The notes beneath the pieces were generated by a model that was not told where the DNA came from, did no database searches, and saw only the letters and a list, made by a program, of their open reading frames with translations. Both the position numbers and the translations under genes were made by a program. A stretch of DNA of 5,394 bases from Deltaproteobacteria bacterium. GTDB taxonomy: Bacteria; Desulfobacterota; DSM-4660; Desulfatiglandales; B25-G16. Each line of letters begins with the position of its first letter. Within the stretch, counting starts at the first letter, position 1. Location: positions 1 through 5,394 of the forward strand of contig QMLW01000175.1 in NCBI GenBank assembly GCA_003646935.1, given 5' to 3'. Below, piece after piece: positions 1 through 5,394 of this stretch.

Positions 1-60
1 ATTCTACAACTTATTGAAATTAAAAAGGTTTTTTTGAGACTGTTCCATATTGTCTCACAC

Positions 61-92
61 ATGGAATAATGGAATGGTGGAATGGTGAACGG
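61..92. repeat. Short 8-bp tandem repeat
   Basis: Three consecutive near-identical 8-base units (ATGGAATA, ATGGAATG, GTGGAATG) are followed by a degenerate fourth unit (GTGAACGG). They lie just upstream of the nuclease pseudogene. No function can be assigned; it could be a slippage-prone spacer. The in-phase ATGs do not open a usable reading frame. Confidence 0.5.
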
Positions 93-109
93 CAACAAAA
101 AGAGAATAA

Positions 110-424
110 ATGGAAGTATTCAAAGATTGTCTAGAAAGATAGGTCAGGCTCACTGATGAGCGGCTTGAGCACTTTGAAAACCAGCATCCCGAGATGGTTG
201 GCCAATTGAATTGGATTTCCGAAACACTCAAGCAGCCTGATAAAATAATTTAATCAAAAACTGATAAAACGGTTGAGCTATTTTATAATCACTATAAAAC
301 CACACCTGTAACAGAAAAAATACTCTGTGTGGTTGTCAAGACATCACGTGATGACAATTTTGTAATTACCGCCTATTATACTGATACAATAAAACAGGGG
401 GAGATCTTATGGGAGAAGAGGTAA
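110..424 (+). pseudogene. Broken BECR-fold (PBECR2-like) nuclease gene with two in-frame stops
   Basis: One reading frame starts at ATG 110 and ends at TAA 422-424, giving 104 residue positions. It is interrupted by TAG at 140-142 (codon 11) and TAA at 251-253 (codon 48). Reading through the stops gives a coherent small protein: MEVFKDCLER, then VRLTDERLEHFENQHPEM, then a C-terminal part with KILCVVVKTSRDDNFVITAY and TDTIKQGEILWEK. This order (an early RxxLTxER..H...HPEM helix, then paired strands ending in FVITAYxTD.IKxGE.LW) resembles the small BECR-fold RNase-like proteins annotated as PBECR2 or DUF4258-like. The family is assigned from memory, not by search. Both stops are one transition from Gln codons (CAG, CAA). 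The next in-frame ATG (194) reaches only the second stop, and no ATG follows that stop, so full-length protein is unlikely. The last 16 bases overlap the DUF2283 gene, as in a translationally coupled pair. By analogy the ancestral protein would be a cytoplasmic RNase-type toxin. Confidence 0.65.
397..403 (+). promoter_or_regulatory. Ribosome binding site of the DUF2283 gene
   Basis: A GGGGGAG stretch lies five bases before ATG 409, inside the 3' end of the nuclease pseudogene. It supports ATG 409 as the start and suggests the DUF2283 protein can be made even though upstream translation is interrupted. Confidence 0.6.
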
Positions 425-624
425 ATGTTTGGTATGACAAAGAAGGAGATTACCTCGAAGTGCTTTTCGAGACAAAAAAGGGGTATTTTCAGGAAACAGA
501 AAACGACGCTGTTATGAAAAAGATCGACGAAGAAGGGAATATAATCGGCTTTTCCATTCTCAAGGTAAGTGCCCTCAAGGAACAAGAAACCCTGAACATT
601 TCTCTTGGTAAACAAGCCGCTTAA
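409..624 (+). CDS. DUF2283 family small protein (possible orphan antitoxin)
   Basis: This intact 71-residue protein has the usual DUF2283 pattern: an N-terminal strand ending in WYDKEGDYLEVLF (about residues 8-20), a central variable strand pair, and KKIDEEGNIIGFSILKVS (about 37-54), matching the family's 'D.eG.iiGfeIl.aS' signature. The length is normal for the family, and no signal peptide or membrane segment is visible. The start is supported by a purine-rich site five bases upstream. It overlaps the preceding broken nuclease gene by 16 bases in another frame, which implies a former two-gene operon. The biochemical role of DUF2283 is not established. Members are often found next to small toxin-like proteins such as DUF4258, so an antitoxin role is a reasonable inference. 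Here the partner is dead and this gene is intact, so it may be an orphan antitoxin or simply not yet degraded. Confidence 0.85.
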   Translation: MGEEVNVWYDKEGDYLEVLFETKKGYFQETENDAVMKKIDEEGNIIGFSILKVSALKEQETLNISLGKQAA

Positions 625-653
625 GATCACCGCCTTAGAGTGGGACTGCCGCG

Positions 654-848
654 CTACCGGTTCATTGTCAGCCTCTCAAGCTGTGCGTCAATGCTGAGCT
701 TCCAAATTGCTGCCATTATCTTGTTTATGATCCGCTTTAATGTTTCATAATCCAACTGTTGACAAAATGTCTCATCGGCAAAGGCAATGATTAAGGCACC
801 AACAAGGGAGAGGGCGAGCACAAAAGGATCGCCCATTATACCCAACAT
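654..848 (-). pseudogene. Possible TetR-type regulator C-terminal remnant (64 codons)
   Basis: A 64-codon minus-strand frame encodes a mostly helical peptide: DPFVLALSLVGALIIAFAD, then LDYETLKRIINKIMAAIWK. This layout (a D-P start, a hydrophobic helix, then an L-D-x-E helix ending in a hydrophobic amphipathic run) resembles the end of TetR/AcrR-family ligand-binding domains. No helix-turn-helix domain is present. A TAG codon lies directly before the ATG, and I see no convincing continuation in the other frames upstream. No Shine-Dalgarno site precedes either ATG (848 or 836). It could be a truncated regulator, an unrelated small protein, or chance. It is the only thing I can see between the DUF2283 gene and the kinase remnant apart from a possible promoter. 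Confidence 0.3.
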
Positions 849-896
849 CTATATACAAATATGCAGATTGCCCTATGTTGATCCCAAAAAAACAGC

Positions 897-902
897 TATA
901 AT
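897..902 (+). promoter_or_regulatory. Candidate -10 box upstream of the kinase remnant
   Basis: A perfect TATAAT lies about 45-50 bases before the kinase-like reading frame. No good -35 hexamer is found at 16-18 bases (the best is a poor ATGTTG at 875-880), so this is only a candidate promoter. Confidence 0.3.
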
Positions 903-944
903 AAGATTCGTTGTTTAAGCGAATTCAAAGCACGGGGCGCAAAG

Positions 945-1304
945 ATATCGTTGATTACCATTACGAGCGGTATTGGTTCAGGGGGCCTGTCCATAGCAAA
1001 AAGCGTTTCAGAGGAGCTTGAATTAGAGCTCTATGATGGCCAGAGGCTCCGGGAAGAGGCCGTCACGGTGGGTATTTCAACCGAGGAGATAAAAAGTCTC
1101 GGCCAAAAGGCTCCGGGGCTCCTCAACCGCCTTTTAAGCCGCAAGCCTGACACCTACCTTGAAGTGATGGGGGCTGTGATCTATGAGGTGGCCAGCCGAG
1201 GTAAGGGAATTATCCTCGGGCACGGTGCTCCTTGGCTCCTGAAGGGTTTCGGATGTGCCCTGCATGTCCGGGTGTATGCCTCGGGGCCATCCCGTATCAG
1301 ATAG
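945..1304 (+). pseudogene. Truncated cytidylate kinase-like protein (N-terminal half)
   Basis: The frame encodes the N-terminal part of a cytidylate-kinase-like (Cytidylate_kin2) P-loop protein. From TTG 951 it gives 117 residues: ITITSGIGSGG, the modified P-loop of this family; LELYDGQRLREEA, matching the 'lvDreiLeeaA' segment; EVMGAVIYEVASRGKGIILG followed by HGA, matching the 'viyelA..gncVivGrGa' segment; and LHVRVYAS, matching 'LHVrlyAp'. Relatives usually run to about 200 residues with an arginine-rich lid and further helices, all absent here. The frame stops at TAG 1302-1304, 10 bases before the convergent aminotransferase gene ends. The start is doubtful. Relatives often begin with M-x-hydrophobic-ITIS, which would place the start at codon 945-947, but that codon is ATA. 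The best ribosome-site candidate (GGGG, 934-937) is well spaced for 945 and too far from TTG 951. This is probably a dead remnant. The normal enzyme class is assumed to phosphorylate a nucleotide, but many members are uncharacterised. Confidence 0.7.
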
Positions 1305-1314
1305 CGTAATCCAG

Positions 1315-2640
1315 CTACCACCCCACCGCTTTGAGGACATCCCCGAACAGGGACAGGCATACGTCAATCTCCTCCTCCGATACCGTGAGCGCCGGGCAGA
1401 ATCGAACGGTGTTCTCGCCGCAGCCAAGGAGCAACAATCCCTTGCGAAAGGCCTCGTATATGAGCTTGTTTCGTAATTCCCCGGCACGCTCCTTGGTCTC
1501 GCGGTCCTTGACCAGCTCAACACCCACCATAAGGCCCAATCCTCGAACATCACCCATGCACTCATAGGATTTCTGGAGCTCCCGGAGCCCCTTGATCAAG
1601 CGCTCTCCCTGGATTTGGGCATTCGCCATGAGCCCCTCTTCAAGCAATTGAATCGTGGCGAGCGCCGCCTGGCAGGAGACCGGGTTTCCACCAAATGTGG
1701 ACGCGTGTGAGCCTGCCTCCCAGGTCATAATATCCTCCCGCGCGATCATTGCCCCGAGCGGCATGCCCGAGGCAATGCCCTTGGCCAGGGCTATAATGTC
1801 CGGTGCTACCCCGTAGTGTTCGATCGAGAACATCTTGCCGGTGCGACCCATGCCCGATTGGACCTCATCGGCTACATAGAGGATGTTGTATTTCTTGGCG
1901 ATCTCGTGGAGTTCCCTATGAAACTCAGGCGGAGGAACGATGTAGCCTCCCTCTCCCTGGATTGGCTCCACGAATATGGCCGCTATCTCCTCCGGGGGCA
2001 TGGTTGTTCTGAAAAGCGTGTCCTCAACCCAATGTACGCACTCCAGGCCACATTGAGGATAGCTGAGATTGTAGGGACATCGGTAGCAATAGGCGTAGGG
2101 AATATGGGTAATCCCCGGTACAAAGGGATAGTAGTGTTTCTTCTGAATGGTCTTGCTCGCCGTCAGGGACAAGGCCCCCATGGTACGGCCGTGGAATGCC
2201 CCAAAGAAGGCGATATTCAACTCCCCCCTAGTGTGCCAGCGTGCCAGCTTAAAGGCGGCTTCCACTGCTTCCGCCCCAGAATTCCCGAAGTAGACCTTCT
2301 TGATGCCTTCACCCGGGGCCAGGGATGCCAATTTCTCCGCCAGGGCAATCTGAGGCACGTAGTAAAAGTCCGTTCCCGACATGTGCAAGAGCCGCTCCGC
2401 CTGCTCCTTTATGGCCTGCACCACCTTGGGGTGACAATGTCCTGTCGAGCACACGGCAATGCCCGCCGTGAAATCAAGGAATAGGTTGTCATCAACGTCG
2501 TAAATCCAAAGGCCCTGTCCCTCTTTTACAACAAGGGGATAGATCCTCGTATAGGAAGGGGAAACATAGGTCTTGTCCGTCTGAACCAGGTTGGATGCCT
2601 GGGGGCCCGGAAGATCGGTCTTTATCTCAGGGTACCTCAT
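1315..2640 (-). CDS. Class III PLP-dependent aminotransferase (acetylornithine/GABA aminotransferase-like)
   Basis: This complete 441-residue fold-type I, class III (omega) aminotransferase should transfer an amino group from an acetylornithine-, GABA- or related amino donor to a 2-oxoacid via pyridoxal phosphate, in the cytoplasm. The start is the ATG at 2640, preceded at 8 bases by AGGAGG; an in-frame ATG at 2673 lacks such a site and lies upstream of it. In order the protein has: GLWIYDVDDNLFLDFTAGIA (about 43-62), GNSGAEA (119-125), which binds PLP phosphate, FHGRT (149-153), EPIQGEGG (225-232), DEVQSGMGRTG (258-268) with Asp258 for the pyridine nitrogen, ALAKGIASG with Schiff-base Lys287, STFGGNP (314-320), and VRF with Arg413, which likely binds the carboxylate. 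A loop at 185-201 carries four cysteines (185, 188, 197, 201). The N-terminus (YPEIKTDLPGPQA) is that of the GabT-like branch that also includes archaeal amino acid racemases, so the substrate cannot be fixed. No pathway partners are adjacent. Confidence 0.93.
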   Translation of the reverse strand: MRYPEIKTDLPGPQASNLVQTDKTYVSPSYTRIYPLVVKEGQGLWIYDVDDNLFLDFTAGIAVCSTGHCHPKVVQAIKEQAERLLHMSGTDFYYVPQIALAEKLASLAPGEGIKKVYFGNSGAEAVEAAFKLARWHTRGELNIAFFGAFHGRTMGALSLTASKTIQKKHYYPFVPGITHIPYAYCYRCPYNLSYPQCGLECVHWVEDTLFRTTMPPEEIAAIFVEPIQGEGGYIVPPPEFHRELHEIAKKYNILYVADEVQSGMGRTGKMFSIEHYGVAPDIIALAKGIASGMPLGAMIAREDIMTWEAGSHASTFGGNPVSCQAALATIQLLEEGLMANAQIQGERLIKGLRELQKSYECMGDVRGLGLMVGVELVKDRETKERAGELRNKLIYEAFRKGLLLLGCGENTVRFCPALTVSEEEIDVCLSLFGDVLKAVGW

Positions 2641-2647
2641 CGTTCTC

Positions 2648-2656
2648 TCCTCCTTT
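2648..2656 (-). promoter_or_regulatory. Strong Shine-Dalgarno site of the aminotransferase gene
   Basis: On the minus strand this reads AAAGGAGGA, with its AGGAGG core 8 bases before ATG 2640. It decides the start in favour of the protein beginning MRYPEIK rather than the longer in-frame ATG at 2673. The rest of the 2641-2870 gap shows no convincing promoter hexamers. Confidence 0.8.
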
Positions 2657-2828
2657 GAAATGTCAACTGGCAAACCACTTTCTCTATTACATCATCATTT
2701 ATCATTCGGTAACATGGGTATCCTTCCAGCCAGGCTATCATGGTATGTATAAAACCGTCGTTTGGACCTGCTCGAAGGGTAATCGCGGAGACAATATATC
2801 TCTCTATAGCGTAAAGCGCAAACCAAAT

Positions 2829-2846
2829 GAGCCCAACCTTGGGCTC
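2829..2846. terminator. Perfect hairpin downstream of the restriction-modification remnant (possible weak terminator)
   Basis: GAGCCCAA and TTGGGCTC form a perfect inverted repeat with only two bases between them. In practice this is a 7-bp stem closed by a 4-base loop. It lies about 25 bases beyond the stop of the minus-strand restriction-modification remnant. On the minus strand it is followed by a mildly T-rich stretch (ATTTGGTTT) and not a clean T run, so termination is uncertain. Confidence 0.4.
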
Positions 2847-2870
2847 CGTATCTAGGCTAGGAGAGACATA

Positions 2871-3981
2871 TTATATCTCGGTAATTTCGATAAACATCGA
2901 CGTCTTATTGGCTGCCTGAAAAGGCTTGAGATCAACCATGTCCTCCATAGTAAGCAATTTTAATGGTGTCTTGTCGGTTTTCAGTTCAAACCCTCTGAAG
3001 CCCTCCCCGGCCCCTTTGGATTTGAAAGCCTCCATGGTAATTAAAAATCCCAAGATCCCTCACAAATGAAGAAATGCTTTGATCCTTTTGCAGGGCGAGA
3101 AGTTCAATGGCAATAATCTTCATAAGAAAAGCATAATAGGTATGAATTGAAAAGAGGAGTTGTTTCAATCGAATACCGCCTGGCATGCCATAGAGTCCAG
3201 CGGTCTCAGCAGCCTCTTTTTCCGCCTTTTTTATTTCCTGGCCATAAATAACGCCAAAAATGCGGTCCCACTCTCTGAAAAAGGTCTTTATTCGCGAACT
3301 CTTGCTGAATCTTTGCGACCTCATAGCGGCAGAATAAATCTCCGAAACAGCCTGTCTTGCGAGCGGATTGTCGGGGCCAAAAACTTGGGCCAGATTTTCT
3401 GCTGTCAAAGGCCGTCTGGCAGCAGCCCTTACAAAAATAAGTAAGTTTGAGAGACTGTCTTCCCTAATAAGATAGGGTCCTAACCAATAGAAATCTGCAG
3501 CTACAAGCCTTGCAGGAAACAGCTTTTTTTGAATTTCCTCAATGGGTATGGGGGCAGAGATGAGACGTTCAGCTTTAGTATACCGAATGAAAAGGATCTT
3601 ATGGCCGTCTATCGCAACACCGACGGCCTTTTCAAGAAACTGTTTGTCATTGGGCCTATGAGGGATAGACTCATCGATCAGGTATTTCTGCAATTGCAGT
3701 GCAGCCTGCTTGATGTCGCTTGAGTTTTCTAATTTACCCGGTTTCTTATATTCAATAATCAAATACCCATAGACAGCATCGATCTTTGCCTTTAACGCAG
3801 TCCTTTTCTCGTACTGAACGATGTCAACATTTATTCCGATTTGCTGGTAAGCCTTTTGAAAGATTGGCTCAAGGGCGATCTTAAGGTCTTCTTCTGTCTT
3901 GGCAGACCGAGCGGCCTCATTTATGCTTTTGGCCATTCTTTCGGTGTTGATCTGCCAATACTCCTTAATCTTCTCCGCCAT
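2871..3981 (-). pseudogene. Gutted type IIG (Eco57I-like) restriction-modification gene
   Basis: The first frame (ATG 3981) gives about 310 residues of the N-terminal part of a combined restriction-modification protein. Asp68, Glu77 and Lys79 in KIDAVYGYLIIEYKKPG form a PD-(D/E)XK nuclease motif, followed by KQAALQLQKYL, typical of this nuclease type. A helical linker follows (LLFSIHTYYAFLMKIIAIEL, about 267-286). Near 3046-3056 the homology shifts frame. The second frame reads GFLITMEAFKSKGAGEGFRG, then LKLLTMEDMVDLKPFQAANK and TSMFIEI, ending at TAA 2871-2873. From memory of Eco57I-type enzymes, that segment lies after the NPPF/NPPY methylase motif. The SAM-binding and NPPY motifs between the two parts are absent, as is the target-recognition C-terminus. 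The gene therefore has an internal deletion with frameshift plus C-terminal loss, and modification activity must be lost. The start lacks a good Shine-Dalgarno site. In intact relatives one polypeptide cuts and methylates DNA. The exact subtype is inferred. Confidence 0.7.
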
Positions 3982-4033
3982 GAGGCTTTAAGGTATCTAT
4001 ATATGTTTTCTGAAGGTGGCTTAATATAAAAAA

Positions 4034-4054
4034 TTTAACCCCAGTACGGTTTAA
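4034..4054. repeat. Imperfect TTTAACC / GGTTTAA dyad
   Basis: TTTAACC (4034-4040) and GGTTTAA (4048-4054) form an imperfect dyad around a short spacer. It lies 53-73 bases upstream of the restriction-modification remnant's start. Its half-sites resemble those of the perfect palindrome at 4103-4121, so the two may be sites for one regulator. No regulator gene is in the window. Confidence 0.3.
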
Positions 4055-4102
4055 GTCCCTGAGAAAGGAAGTCACCCCATTCTCCTCATTTGTCAATCAA
4101 TA

Positions 4103-4121
4103 TTTAACCTTTGAGGTTAAA
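4103..4121. promoter_or_regulatory. Perfect 8-bp palindrome, candidate operator
   Basis: TTTAACCTTTGAGGTTAAA has perfect 8-base arms around TTG. It lies in the gap between cca and the restriction-modification remnant, upstream of the latter. The size and symmetry suit a dimeric helix-turn-helix repressor, such as the XRE-type controllers common near restriction-modification and toxin genes. That link is inference. A short-loop hairpin is the alternative, but no clean T run follows on either strand. Confidence 0.35.
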
Positions 4122-4162
4122 ATTGAAATATCATTTTTGAAATGCTAGGCTGATCGGCGAGA

Positions 4163-4183
4163 AAACGATACGAATCATCGTTT
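4163..4183 (-). terminator. Possible weak terminator overlapping the 3' end of cca
   Basis: AAACGAT and ATCGTTT form a perfect 7-base stem with a 7-base loop, starting in the last codons of cca. On the minus strand it is followed by TCTCG, so the only T-rich part is the end of the stem (ATCGTTTTCTC). The stem is A+T-rich. This may be a weak terminator or chance. Confidence 0.3.
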
Positions 4184-5394
4184 CATCTTCATATGCTTCA
4201 ACATCTCTATGAGCGTTTCCCTTTTGTTGTAATCCGGATTTTCAAGGACCGCTTCGAGGAGCTCCTTCAGGATCTGCCCGACCTGAGGCCCAGGCGGCAG
4301 GCCCGTTATCTTCATCACATCATGACCGTTCAGCGCCAGATCGGAGACGGTGATCGCGGGCGAGCTCCTCATCTGATCATGAACCCTTGTGCTAAATTCC
4401 TCAAGCCGATCCCCATGATCCCGTTCCCATCCGTGTGCTCTATCATCGGCCTTTCTGAGGCGTATGAGGTCATCCACGTGTTCCATTCCTACCCTTTTAA
4501 TAAATCGCCGTATCGCCCTGTCGCTCATCTCCTTCCTGTAGTCGAACATGTGATGGGCAACCAGGATCAACACGCGGGAGGTAAGCTCTTTGCTAAACCG
4601 CAACCGCATCATGATCTGCCTGGCAAGCTCGGCGCTTTCCTCGGCGTGAGAAAAAAAGCGCCACCTCCCATCGATCTTCTCCCGCACCCGAGGCTTGGCG
4701 ATGTCGTGAAACAGGGCGGAAAGCCTGAGGGCAGGATCTCTTTCAATCACATCAACGGTCTCCATGATGTGCCGGTATATGGTATACCTATGGAAGTCGT
4801 TCTGACGTTTCCTATACCCTTCGACGAGCTCCGCTAGAATTACCTGGAGAAGGCCCGTTTTCCTCATCAGATTGAATCCAACCGATGGGCGTGCGACCAT
4901 GAGCACCCTCACAAGCTCATCTCGTATCCTCTCTGCCGCTACCCCGCTTATGGCGCGGGAGAAGCTCGCTATGGCAGTAAGCGTTTCTGGATCAATGGAG
5001 TATCCGAGCTCCTGGGAAAACCGTATGGCCCTCATCATCCTCAACGGGTCTTCTTGAAACCTCTCTCTTGGATTAAGCACCGCCCGAACCACCTTCCGCC
5101 TGATATCTTCAGCTCCGCCAAAGGGATCAATGATCCTTCCCCTGGTGAGGTCATATGCCATGGCGTTGATGGTGAAATCCCGATGCGCGAGATCCTCCTC
5201 AATGATCGAGCCGATTCCTCCCCCTGGGCCCCTGAACGTGGTCACCTCAAAGTGTATGCCCTCGATCACCAAGGTTATTGTTCCGTGTTTTAGGTGAAAG
5301 CTTGTCGTGGTGGGGAAAAGATCGCGGATTATCTCCGGGCTTGCATCGGTGGCCACATCCCAATCCTTGGCCTGAAAACCGAGCATCAAATCCC
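4175..5394 (-). CDS. cca: CCA tRNA nucleotidyltransferase / poly(A) polymerase family with HD domain (5' end outside window)
   Basis: This encodes a class II nucleotidyltransferase that adds or repairs the CCA end of tRNAs using CTP and ATP in the cytoplasm. In the window 405 residues are visible (counted from the first complete codon, 5390-5392); the start and the GGxVRD motif lie beyond the right edge. Near the edge, DLMLGFQAKDWDVATDA carries the catalytic Asp10 and Asp12. There follow HRDFTINAMAYD (70-81), DPFGGAEDI (89-97), EDPLRMMRAIRF (114-125), which contributes to nucleotide recognition, and AAERIRDEL (152-160), all hallmarks of the family. The C-terminal half has an HD-type metal phosphohydrolase motif (LSALFHDIAKP, His229-Asp230, with His249 following), as in the HD-bearing subgroup with added phosphatase/phosphodiesterase activity. 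The C-terminus DLALNGHDVMKITGLPPGPQ followed by VGQILKELLE is also typical. No stop or frameshift is seen. A purely poly(A)-polymerase role cannot be excluded. Confidence 0.93.
   Translation of the reverse strand, partial: DLMLGFQAKDWDVATDASPEIIRDLFPTTTSFHLKHGTITLVIEGIHFEVTTFRGPGGGIGSIIEEDLAHRDFTINAMAYDLTRGRIIDPFGGAEDIRRKVVRAVLNPRERFQEDPLRMMRAIRFSQELGYSIDPETLTAIASFSRAISGVAAERIRDELVRVLMVARPSVGFNLMRKTGLLQVILAELVEGYRKRQNDFHRYTIYRHIMETVDVIERDPALRLSALFHDIAKPRVREKIDGRWRFFSHAEESAELARQIMMRLRFSKELTSRVLILVAHHMFDYRKEMSDRAIRRFIKRVGMEHVDDLIRLRKADDRAHGWERDHGDRLEEFSTRVHDQMRSSPAITVSDLALNGHDVMKITGLPPGPQVGQILKELLEAVLENPDYNKRETLIEMLKHMKMKR

Noticed and set aside
35..57. TGAGAC / GTCTCA inverted repeat near the left edge, considered as terminator or insertion-sequence end
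   Set aside because: The T run precedes the stem on the plus strand and no T run follows on either strand; no transposase or second matching end is present.
376..630. Minus-strand ORF (84 codons) opposite the DUF2283 gene
   Set aside because: Antisense to a clearly recognisable small protein; the Phe-rich product is typical of the complement of A-rich codons.
1134..1565. Minus-strand ORF (143 codons) spanning the kinase remnant and the aminotransferase 3' end
   Set aside because: It overlaps two recognisable coding regions in the wrong frame and has an Arg/Trp/Ser-rich composition typical of shadows.
1816..2484. Long plus-strand ORF (222 codons) opposite the aminotransferase gene
   Set aside because: It is antisense to a gene with complete PLP-binding motifs; its translation has no recognisable domain and no supporting ribosome site.
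2719..2738. TGGCTGG...ATACC on the minus strand, considered as a sigma-54 promoter for the aminotransferase
   Set aside because: The -12 element does not match TTGC at the required spacing.
2595..2855. Plus-strand ORF (86 codons) across the aminotransferase start and the gap
   Set aside because: It begins inside the aminotransferase in antisense and continues through non-coding sequence without any domain or ribosome site.
4091..4096. TTGACA on the minus strand, considered as the -35 box of the restriction-modification gene
   Set aside because: The hexamer is perfect, but the position 17 bases downstream (GACTTC) is not a -10 box and no good alternative was found.
4193..4837. Plus-strand ORF (214 codons) opposite cca
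   Set aside because: Its composition is an antisense shadow of a well-conserved gene; no family features were seen.

Overview
The window looks like a piece of a bacterial chromosome in which two intact housekeeping or metabolic genes lie among decaying accessory genes. No rRNA, phage structural gene, transposase or CRISPR array is visible. Ordinary bacterial Shine-Dalgarno sites, a bacterial-type CCA-adding enzyme with an HD domain, a DUF2283 protein and a cytidylate-kinase-like gene would fit a moderate-GC free-living bacterium. I lean towards a Deltaproteobacteria/Desulfobacterota lineage, but that is only an impression from the protein flavour. By eye, the left ~900 bases and the 2871-4170 stretch are richer in A+T than the aminotransferase and cca genes.

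Left part (1-950). A short 8-bp tandem repeat precedes a small gene resembling a BECR-fold (PBECR2-like) toxin-type nuclease. It is broken by two in-frame stops, each at a codon one C-to-T change away from glutamine. Its last 16 bases overlap an intact DUF2283 gene, a family often paired with such small toxins. A 64-codon minus-strand ORF that may be a TetR-type C-terminal remnant follows.

Middle part (951-2870). The N-terminal half of a cytidylate-kinase-like protein stops abruptly 10 bases before the end of a convergent, complete class III aminotransferase gene. The aminotransferase has all expected PLP-binding residues, an excellent ribosome binding site and an unusual four-cysteine loop.

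Right part (2871-5394). A minus-strand restriction-modification gene (type IIG/Eco57I-like) keeps its N-terminal PD-(D/E)XK nuclease and helical region. It then jumps, with a frame change, to a short segment that in intact relatives lies after the methyltransferase motifs, so the methyltransferase core is missing. Beyond an intergenic stretch with TTTAACC-type palindromes lies the cca gene, which runs off the right edge.

Only three genes look functional: the DUF2283 gene, the aminotransferase and cca. The rest is a small graveyard of defence or toxin-like and regulatory genes. I see no convincing undescribed working system. The most interesting items are the dead toxin with a surviving possible antitoxin, the gutted restriction-modification gene, and the cysteine loop in the aminotransferase.
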